From JAVMKJ01 sp031732875 (lineage in GTDB: Bacteria > Pseudomonadota > Gammaproteobacteria > Competibacterales > Competibacteraceae): a stretch of DNA of 11,468 nucleotides. This document shows positions 5,763 to 11,468 of the stretch, piece after piece; the first letter of the stretch is position 1, and the number at the start of each line of letters is the position of its first letter. The notes below the pieces were generated by a model, which searched no databases, was not told the origin of the DNA, and saw only the letters and a program-made list of their open reading frames with translations. A program made the position numbers and the translations under genes. The stretch is from assembly GCA_031732875.1 (NCBI GenBank), contig JAVMKL010000297.1, forward strand, positions 1-11,468. Direction: 5' to 3'.

Positions 5763-6494
5763 ATGGTGGAACGACGCAGAACGATGCCTGGCGTCAACTG
5801 TTTTGAGTGTCAGCTTCGCTATCGAAACGAATGGAGCGTCTTGACCGACGAAGAGGTCGGGCTTCTCGGTCGAGCCAGGAAGTGCCGAACTTATCGCGCT
5901 GGCGAGCCGATTTTTTTGATCGGGGAGCCAAGCCATGGTATCTATTGCATCGCTTTGGGCACGGTGGCCATTCGCAAGATCGACGCGGCGGGAAATCCGG
6001 TGCTCCTCCATCTTGCCTATCCCGGCGATACCCTGGGTTATCGTGGTCTTCTTCTGGGAGAAAATCGCTGTTCCAGCGCCGAGGCGCTCGGGCCGAGCAA
6101 GGTCTGCTTCATCGATAAGTCGACCGTTCAGGCGCTGCTCGCCAAAAATCCGGCCCTGGGGCTGCAATTCGTGCGTCGTGTCGACAGCGATCTCAATGAC
6201 GCGCATGCCAAACTCGTGCAGAACGCCACGCTGTCCAATCGCACCAAATTCGTTCACCTGCTGCTGGTCCTGATGAATCGCCATGGGTGTACCGCCACCG
6301 ATGGCAGCCATGTGATGGAATTGCCCCTGTCGCGGCGCGATCTCGCCTCCATGATCGGCGCGCGGCATGAAACCCTGTCCCGAATCATTGGCCGGCTTGA
6401 GGAAGATGGCGTGGCCCGCTTTTCCGGTCGTACCGTTTTCGTCACTCGACCCAGTTCGCTTCTGCATGAAATCAAGCCTCCGCTGCTGGACTAG
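5763..6494 (+). CDS. Crp/Fnr-family regulator, FNR-type DNA recognition
   Basis: The frame is open from an ATG at 5703, but AGGAGG at 5751-5756, 6 nt before the ATG at 5763, supports this later start (243 residues). Numbering here is from 5703. An N-terminal CFEC (C33, C36) precedes a cyclic-nucleotide-binding-type beta-barrel. C135 in KVCFID aligns with FNR C122. FNR has C-x2-C-x5-C at the N-terminus; here the third position is N42, so the canonical four-ligand set for an oxygen-sensing [4Fe-4S] cluster is incomplete. C61, C82 and C123 are other possible ligands. The C-terminal helix-turn-helix (about 207-232) has RHETLSR with E223, S226 and R227, the residues by which FNR reads TTGAT half-sites. 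Such a site lies upstream of hybO, so control of the hydrogenase is likely. Signal sensed: uncertain. Confidence 0.9.
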   Translation: MVERRRTMPGVNCFECQLRYRNEWSVLTDEEVGLLGRARKCRTYRAGEPIFLIGEPSHGIYCIALGTVAIRKIDAAGNPVLLHLAYPGDTLGYRGLLLGENRCSSAEALGPSKVCFIDKSTVQALLAKNPALGLQFVRRVDSDLNDAHAKLVQNATLSNRTKFVHLLLVLMNRHGCTATDGSHVMELPLSRRDLASMIGARHETLSRIIGRLEEDGVARFSGRTVFVTRPSSLLHEIKPPLLD

Positions 6495-6610
6495 ACGTCG
6501 CCGGGTGCCCTCGAAAAAAATTCCAAAAAAATTGATGATCGTCAAATCGCCCAATTTCCCCGCCATTAACTTTTATGTCAATGGCCTAACCTTGTGGGGG
6601 AAAATGGGTA
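6495..6610 (+). promoter_or_regulatory. Promoter region of the hyb operon
   Basis: 116 nt between the regulator and hybO, with an A/T-rich stretch. It contains the FNR box at 6532-6545 and a candidate -10 TAACTT at 6567-6572, placing the box centre near -40.5, about the class II position of FNR activators. TTTTAT at 6571-6576 is an alternative -10. The GGGGGA before hybO is a loose ribosome binding site. Confidence 0.55.
6532..6545. promoter_or_regulatory. FNR/ANR box upstream of hybO
   Basis: TTGAT-GATC-GTCAA matches TTGAT-N4-ATCAA at 9 of 10 defined positions. The neighbouring regulator carries the E-x2-S-R recognition residues expected to bind it. Together with the fitting distance to a -10 element this is a strong operator candidate for anaerobic or redox activation of the hydrogenase operon. 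Confidence 0.7.
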
Positions 6611-7771
6611 ATGAACCTTGTCAGCGATACCGAGCTTGACCATGCCGTCCAGAGTCTCGACAGCTACGAGGGAGGGTTGGGCGGTCTGACCCGCCGCCAG
6701 TTCCTGAAATACTGCACCGGGGTCGCCGCCACCTTGGGCTTGTCGTCCCTGATGGGTATCCGGATCGCGGAAGCCGCCACCGCGGCCAAACGTCCCCCCG
6801 TCATCTGGCTGTCGGCGCAGGAATGCACCGGCTGCACCGAGTCGCTGCTGCGCGCCTACCACCCGACGCTCGAAACGCTGATTCTCGACATGATCTCCCT
6901 CGACTACCACGAGGCCTTGTGTTCGGGAGCCGGCCATCAGGCCGAAGCATTCAAGGCGAAATCGATGAAGGAGAACTGGGGCAAGTTCGTGCTCGTGGTG
7001 GACGGTTCGATCCCCACCAAGGACGGCGGAGTCTACTGCATGGTCGCCGGCAAACCGATTCTCGAAGCGGTCAAGGAAGCGGCGGAAGGGGCGGCGGCGA
7101 TCGTCAGCATCGGTTCCTGCGCTTCCTGGGGCGGCATTCCGTCCAGCGATCCCAATCCGACTCAGGCCAAGCCGGTACATGAGGTGTTGCCGGGCAAGAC
7201 CGTGATCAACATTCCCGGTTGCCCGCCCAATCCCTACAATTTCCTCTCCACCGTTCTCTACCTGCTGACTTTCGGCAAGCCGCCGGCGCTGGATGGCAAG
7301 AATCGGCCGAAATTCGCCTATGGTCGGCTGATTCACGAAAACTGCGAGCGTCGTCCGCACTTCGACGCCGGCCGCTTCGCCCTGGAATTTGGCGATTACG
7401 GCCATCGGCAGGGATTCTGTCTCTATAAGATCGGCTGCAAGGGGCCTGAAACCCATGCCAATTGTCCGGCCATCGGCTTCGGCGATGTCGGCGAGGGAAC
7501 CTGGCCGGTCGGCATCGGCCATCCCTGTTTTGGTTGCACCGAGCAGGGGATCGGCTTCGCCAAGCCGATTCACGCGCTCGCCAAGGTCCAGACCTACGCC
7601 CCGCCGACCGCTTTCCCGGCGGTGAACGCGCCCAAGGGGGAGGGAATCAGCCCGGCCGCCGCCGCGGTCGTCGCCGGCGTGGCCGGACTGGCGGTGGGCG
7701 CCGGTGCCATGGCCCTGCGCGGCATGGATGCCAAGGCCGACTCGGATCGCGACGGCGGACAGGGAGGGTGA
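6611..7771 (+). CDS. hybO: [NiFe]-hydrogenase 2-type small subunit (HybO)
   Basis: 386 residues. This subunit carries the three Fe-S clusters that conduct electrons to and from the active site in HybC. A Tat signal TRRQFLK (27-33) and a hydrophobic stretch to about 56 direct export of the folded heterodimer. Proximal cluster: C72, C75, C170, C204. Distal cluster: H242, C245, C270, C276. Medial cluster: C285, C306, C309. The proximal motif is ECTGCTES, with Gly where O2-tolerant enzymes have an extra Cys, so an O2-sensitive enzyme is expected. The C-terminus (about 347-369) is an Ala/Gly/Val-rich membrane helix, as in E. coli HybO. Only 5 nt separate it from hybA. Gene order hybOABC and the HybC sequence place it in group 1c. 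Confidence 0.96.
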   Translation: MNLVSDTELDHAVQSLDSYEGGLGGLTRRQFLKYCTGVAATLGLSSLMGIRIAEAATAAKRPPVIWLSAQECTGCTESLLRAYHPTLETLILDMISLDYHEALCSGAGHQAEAFKAKSMKENWGKFVLVVDGSIPTKDGGVYCMVAGKPILEAVKEAAEGAAAIVSIGSCASWGGIPSSDPNPTQAKPVHEVLPGKTVINIPGCPPNPYNFLSTVLYLLTFGKPPALDGKNRPKFAYGRLIHENCERRPHFDAGRFALEFGDYGHRQGFCLYKIGCKGPETHANCPAIGFGDVGEGTWPVGIGHPCFGCTEQGIGFAKPIHALAKVQTYAPPTAFPAVNAPKGEGISPAAAAVVAGVAGLAVGAGAMALRGMDAKADSDRDGGQGG

Positions 7772-7776
7772 ACATC

Positions 7777-8874
7777 ATGGTGATGAGCCGCAGACAATTC
7801 TTGCGCGGCGCCGCCGGCGCGGTCGCGACCGCCGCCGCCGCGCCGGTCGCCGAGGCCACCGCGCCCTTCGCCCCGCGCGAACCGAAAACCTTGCCGCCCA
7901 AAGCGGTCGGAATGCTGTACGACTCGACGCAATGCATCGGCTGCAAAGCCTGCGTCGCCGCCTGCAAGGAAGCCAATGGGATGCCGGTCGAACAACCGCA
8001 ATCCCTGGCGGGCTGGAACGAGGGCACCTGGGATACGCCGCTGGACATCTCCGGCAAGACGCTGAACGTGATCCGCGTCTACCAGAACGGCACCATGGCC
8101 GAGAAAGATCGCGAGGTAAACGGTTACGCCTTCGTCAAGCGCCATTGCCTGCATTGCGTCGATCCTTCCTGCATCTCGGTCTGCCCGGTCAGCGCGATGC
8201 AAAAAAATCCCGTCACCGGCATCGTCACCCACAATCCCGACGCCTGCATCGGATGTCGCTACTGCGTTTACGGCTGCCCGTTCAACGTGCCCCAATATCA
8301 GTTCGACGAGCCGTTCGGCCGGATTGCCAAGTGCCAGCTTTGCCATCACCTGATCAAGGACAACCCCCTGTTTTCCAAATCGGACGGTGCGTCGGCGCAG
8401 GCGGGCACCTCGGCCACCGAACTGTGGAAGAAAAGCCGGATTCCGGCCTGTTGCGACGTGTGCCCGACCGGAGCCTCGCTTTTTGGCTGGGTCGAGGATC
8501 TGCAGGCCGAGGCAAAACGGCGGTTGGCGCTGACGCCCGGCGAGCAGTACGAATTTCCGCGCGGTCTGCTGGGTGGCGACCGGCCGAGCCAGGTGGCGCC
8601 GGTCGGCCATTATCAACCGCACATCTACGGTGAAAAGGAAAGCGGCGGCACGCAAGTGCGCTACCTGACCGGCGTGCCCCACGAAAAGCTGGGGTTGCCC
8701 GAGCTGCCCGATCATTCCTTCGCTTCGGTATCCGAAGGCATGCAGCACACGCTCTACAAGGGCATGATCGCGCCGCTGGCCCTGCTCGGCGGTCTCGTGG
8801 TCCTGGCCCGGCGCGGCGCCCAGTCACACCGCGACGAAGACCCCTCCCGCAACGACGAGGACTCACCGTCATGA
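7777..8874 (+). CDS. hybA: HybA, Tat-exported four-cluster ferredoxin subunit
   Basis: 365 residues from the ATG at 7777, chosen because AGGGAGGG (7761-7768) lies 8 nt upstream; an ATG at 7783 is too far from it. The Tat motif SRRQFLR (4-10) precedes an Ala-rich signal. Sixteen Cys in four groups bind four [4Fe-4S] clusters: C53, C56, C59, C63; C124, C127, C132, C136; C157, C160, C163, C167; and C186, C189, then C225/C226 and C229. It passes electrons between HybO and the membrane subunit HybB on the periplasmic side. Residues about 327-345 form a C-terminal membrane helix followed by a charged tail, as in E. coli HybA. The stop overlaps the hybB start by 4 nt (ATGA), which suggests translational coupling. 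Confidence 0.95.
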   Translation: MVMSRRQFLRGAAGAVATAAAAPVAEATAPFAPREPKTLPPKAVGMLYDSTQCIGCKACVAACKEANGMPVEQPQSLAGWNEGTWDTPLDISGKTLNVIRVYQNGTMAEKDREVNGYAFVKRHCLHCVDPSCISVCPVSAMQKNPVTGIVTHNPDACIGCRYCVYGCPFNVPQYQFDEPFGRIAKCQLCHHLIKDNPLFSKSDGASAQAGTSATELWKKSRIPACCDVCPTGASLFGWVEDLQAEAKRRLALTPGEQYEFPRGLLGGDRPSQVAPVGHYQPHIYGEKESGGTQVRYLTGVPHEKLGLPELPDHSFASVSEGMQHTLYKGMIAPLALLGGLVVLARRGAQSHRDEDPSRNDEDSPS

Positions 8875-10052
8875 CCGCGACCGTCCATCGGCCGCTCGGT
8901 GGCCGGATTGTCACCAAGCCCTTCCTCATTCTCGGCCTCTTTCTGCTGATCGGGGCGTATTTCATCCTGCGCCGCTTTTTGTTTGGGATGGGCGACGTTT
9001 CGAACATGAGCAACGGCTATCCCATCGGCACCTGGGTGGTGCTGGATGTGGTGATCGGCACGGCCTTCGGTTGCGGCGGTTTCGCCATGGCGCTGCTGGT
9101 CTACATCTTCAACCGCAAGGTTTACCATCCGCTGATGCGGCCCGCTCTGCTCGGCGGAGTGTTCGGCTACACGCTGGCCGGTCTGGCGGTGATGATCGAT
9201 CTGGGACGCTACTGGAATGCCTTCAACCTGCTGCTGCCTTGGTACGCCCAGCCGAACTCGGTGATTTTCGAGGTGGCGCTGTGCGTGATGGCCTACATCA
9301 CCGTGTTGTGGCTGGAGTTCTGGCCGGCGTTTCTGGAGCGCATGCCGTCCGAGTTCAAGCAGCGGTTCCGTCTGGACCGCCTGCAGGCTTTCCTGAAGCG
9401 GTACATGTACGTGCTGATCGCGCTCGGGGTGCTGCTGCCGACCATGCATCAGTCCTCGCTGGGTTCGGTGCTGTTGATCCTGGGCTCCAAGCTTTCGCCG
9501 TTGTGGTACACCACATGGTTGCCGCTGCTGTACCTGATCTCGGCGCTGACCATGGGCTACGGGGTGGTGATGATGGAGGCCACTCTGGCGCAACGGGCGT
9601 TCAAGACCCCATCCGACGTGGCGTTGTTCGCGCGGCTGTCGCAGGTCGTGGCTGGCTTGCTGGCGGGCTTCCTGGTGCTGCGCTGGGGCGATCTGGCCGT
9701 TCGTGGCCATCTGGGTCTGGCCTTTGCCGGCGACTGGGATGGCAACCTGTTTCTGATCGAAACCGCGCTGTTCCTGGCGCCCATCTTCGTACTCCTCTCG
9801 CGTCGCCGCGCCAGCCAGCGCTGGCAGTTCCTGGCGGCGATCAGTCTGCTGGCCGGCGGTTCGCTGTACCGGCTCAATTCCTATCTGATGGCCGTGCGGC
9901 CCGGTAACGGCTGGACCTACTTCCCCTCCGCGCCGGAGCTGATGATCACCATCGGCATCGTTTGTCTGGAAATCATGCTGTATCTACTGTTCATCAAAAC
10001 CCTGCCGGTATTGCACGGCAGCGCCGCCGAATCCCATGGGAGGCCGTCGTGA
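8871..10052 (+). CDS. hybB: HybB, NrfD-family integral membrane quinone-linked subunit
   Basis: 393 residues with about ten hydrophobic helices (near 17-37, 54-80, 91-111, 131-151, 178-195, 212-235, 255-271, 293-310, 319-336, 357-377). This is the NrfD/HybB family, which exchanges electrons with menaquinone or ubiquinone and, in hydrogenase-2, is thought to link this to proton movement. Conserved-looking polar residues within or near helices include D110 (MIDLGRYW), the HQSSLGS segment (193-199) and E297 (LIETALF). It contains no cofactor-binding Cys motif, as expected. Its start overlaps the hybA stop by 4 nt and its stop overlaps the hybC start GTG by 4 nt, so hybA, hybB and hybC are tightly coupled. 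Confidence 0.94.
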   Translation: MTATVHRPLGGRIVTKPFLILGLFLLIGAYFILRRFLFGMGDVSNMSNGYPIGTWVVLDVVIGTAFGCGGFAMALLVYIFNRKVYHPLMRPALLGGVFGYTLAGLAVMIDLGRYWNAFNLLLPWYAQPNSVIFEVALCVMAYITVLWLEFWPAFLERMPSEFKQRFRLDRLQAFLKRYMYVLIALGVLLPTMHQSSLGSVLLILGSKLSPLWYTTWLPLLYLISALTMGYGVVMMEATLAQRAFKTPSDVALFARLSQVVAGLLAGFLVLRWGDLAVRGHLGLAFAGDWDGNLFLIETALFLAPIFVLLSRRRASQRWQFLAAISLLAGGSLYRLNSYLMAVRPGNGWTYFPSAPELMITIGIVCLEIMLYLLFIKTLPVLHGSAAESHGRPS

Positions 10053-11468
10053 CCCGAATAACCATTGATCCCATCACCCGCATCGAGGGCCATCTCCGGA
10101 TCGATTGCGAGGTCAACAATGGCAAGGTAAGCAACGCCTGGTCGTCGGGGCAGATGTGGCGCGGCATCGAGGTCATCCTTCAGGGCCGCGATCCGCGCGA
10201 CGCCTGGGTGTTCACCCAGCGCATCTGCGGCGTTTGCACCACGGTCCACGCCATCGTGTCGGTGCGCGCGGTCGAGAATGCCCTGAATCTGGAAGTGCCG
10301 CTCAACGCCCAATATATCCGCAACATGATCATCACGGCGCACGGCGTCCACGACCACATCGTGCATTTCTATCAACTGGCGGCGCTGGACTGGGTGGACA
10401 TCGTCTCGGCGCTCTCGGCCAGTCCCGAGGGGGCCGCCAAGCTGGGCGCCACCCTGTCGGACTACCGGCGCAACGGTCTGCCGGAGATTCGTCAGGTACA
10501 GGAAAAACTCAAGGCGTTCGTCGGCACCGGACAACTCGGCGTATTCGCCAGCGGCTATTGGGGTCACCCGGCGATGAAGCTGCCGCCGGAGGTCAACCTG
10601 CTGGCCGCGACCCACTATCTCCAGGCGCTCGAGTACCAGCGGACGGCCAACCGAATCGTCGCCATCCTCGGTTCCAAGACGCCGCATATCCAGAATCTCG
10701 CCGTCGGCGGCGTGGCCAACCCGATCAACCCGGACAGCCAGTCCACCCTGACGCTGGAGCGGCTGTTCGCCATCAAGGCGGAGATCGACAAACTCGGTGA
10801 ATTCGTCAACCAGGCGATGATCCCCGACGTGGCGGCGGTCGGCGCGCTCTACGCCGACTGGACCCAGTACGGGGCGGGCGTCACCGATTACCTGTCGGTG
10901 CCCGATCTGCCGCTCGATACCAAGGGAACCCGCTTCGAGCTGCCCGGTGGTTATATCGCCAAGGGCGACTTGAAGACGTTCAAGCCGATCACCAGCTATC
11001 AGGACGGGTTCTTCCGCGACGGGGTCAAGGAAAGCGTCAAGCATGCCTGGTACCAATACAAGGGCGACGACAAGGCGCGCCATCCCTACGACGGCCAGAC
11101 GCACCCGCATCACACCGCCTTCCAGGACGACGGCAAATACTCCTGGGTCAAGGCGCCCACCTTTTACGACAAGCGCGTCCAGGTGGGACCCTTGTCGAAC
11201 GTGCTGGCCATGGTCGCCGCCGGTCACGAGCCGACCAAACGCCATCTCAACCGGGTGCTCGAGATCGCCAGCGCGGTCGCGGGGACCCAGATTCCGGTCG
11301 AGGCGCTGCATTCGACCATCGGCCGTATCGCCGCCCGCGCGGTGCGCTGCGCCGTGCTGCTGGAATCGCTGCAAAATCAATGGCAACTGCTGATCGACAA
11401 CATCGCCAAGGGTGATTTCGCCACCTTCAACCGTCCGGTGTTTCCCAAGGGCGAGATTCGCGGTTTCG
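10049..11468 (+). CDS. hybC: [NiFe]-hydrogenase 2-type large subunit (HybC), 3' end missing
   Basis: The catalytic subunit, which holds the Ni-Fe(CN)2CO site. It starts with GTG at 10049, overlapping the hybB stop; GGGAGG at 10038-10043 lies 5 nt upstream. The frame stays open to the window end, giving 473 codons of an expected roughly 565. The N-terminal nickel motif RICGVCTTVH (58-67) supplies C60 and C63. The sequence is strongly like E. coli HybC over its whole length: TIDPITRIEGHLRID, NAQYIRN, GYWGHPAMKLPPEVNL, KTPHIQNLAVGGVANPIN, KYSWVKAPTFY. The second motif (DPCxxCxxH) and the C-terminal peptide removed by HybD lie beyond the window. It has no signal of its own and is exported with HybO. 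Confidence 0.97.
   Translation, partial: MTRITIDPITRIEGHLRIDCEVNNGKVSNAWSSGQMWRGIEVILQGRDPRDAWVFTQRICGVCTTVHAIVSVRAVENALNLEVPLNAQYIRNMIITAHGVHDHIVHFYQLAALDWVDIVSALSASPEGAAKLGATLSDYRRNGLPEIRQVQEKLKAFVGTGQLGVFASGYWGHPAMKLPPEVNLLAATHYLQALEYQRTANRIVAILGSKTPHIQNLAVGGVANPINPDSQSTLTLERLFAIKAEIDKLGEFVNQAMIPDVAAVGALYADWTQYGAGVTDYLSVPDLPLDTKGTRFELPGGYIAKGDLKTFKPITSYQDGFFRDGVKESVKHAWYQYKGDDKARHPYDGQTHPHHTAFQDDGKYSWVKAPTFYDKRVQVGPLSNVLAMVAAGHEPTKRHLNRVLEIASAVAGTQIPVEALHSTIGRIAARAVRCAVLLESLQNQWQLLIDNIAKGDFATFNRPVFPKGEIRGF

Noticed and set aside
6582..6595. Sigma-54 promoter (TGGC...TTGT) before hybO
   Set aside because: The spacing between GG and the second element is one base short and the invariant GC is GT. 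Sigma-54 promoters do drive some hydrogenase operons, but this match is too poor.
6824..6835. O2-tolerant (six-Cys proximal cluster) hydrogenase
   Set aside because: The proximal motif reads CTGC, not CTCC, so the extra cysteine at that position is missing.
9917..11386. Long antisense reading frame opposite hybC (and similar ones opposite hypF and hypB)
   Set aside because: The sense frames are clearly conserved enzymes; long antisense frames are expected in GC-rich codon usage, and the translations show no recognisable family or good ribosome binding site.

Overview
This high-GC window carries a compact [NiFe]-hydrogenase island. The gene set (E. coli hydrogenase-2-like hybOABC, hypABF, an FNR-family regulator, a class I cytochrome c) points to a proteobacterium with facultative anaerobic metabolism. 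The dispersed CCCTCTCCC-type repeats and high GC would suit a gammaproteobacterium (for example the Competibacteraceae or purple sulfur bacteria), but that placement is weak inference.

Layout. (1) Positions 1-954, plus strand: a small exported protein and a dual-specificity-type phosphatase with a C-terminal DUF2934-like segment. (2) Positions 955-1225: a convergent intergenic region built of palindromes, direct repeats and a REPIN-like inverted repeat. (3) Positions 1226-5619, minus strand, in transcription order: a monoheme cytochrome c, hypA, hypB and hypF. hypF is crossed by 100 Ns. The same 55 nt lie on both sides of the Ns, and merging these copies restores one open frame of 820 codons, so hypF is probably intact. 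It carries two insertions of genome-repeat sequence that do not break the reading frame. (4) Positions 5620-5762: divergent regulatory region. (5) Positions 5763-6494, plus strand: an FNR-like regulator. (6) Positions 6611-11468, plus strand: hybO, hybA, hybB and hybC. hybC runs off the end of the window.

How the parts work together. HypA and HypB deliver nickel, and HypF starts synthesis of the CN ligands of the active site. HybC (large subunit) and HybO (small subunit) form the H2-splitting core, exported by Tat. The four-cluster ferredoxin HybA and the membrane protein HybB pass electrons to or from the quinone pool. A near-perfect FNR box lies upstream of hybO, and the regulator next door has the recognition-helix residues that read such a box, so oxygen- or redox-dependent control is likely. 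hypC, hypD, hypE and the large-subunit protease (hybD) are not in the window.

The points most worth checking are the repeat insertions and false gap in hypF, the cytochrome c whose Met axial ligand is replaced by Lys, the FNR-like protein that lacks one canonical cluster cysteine, and the composite repeat at 1057-1153.
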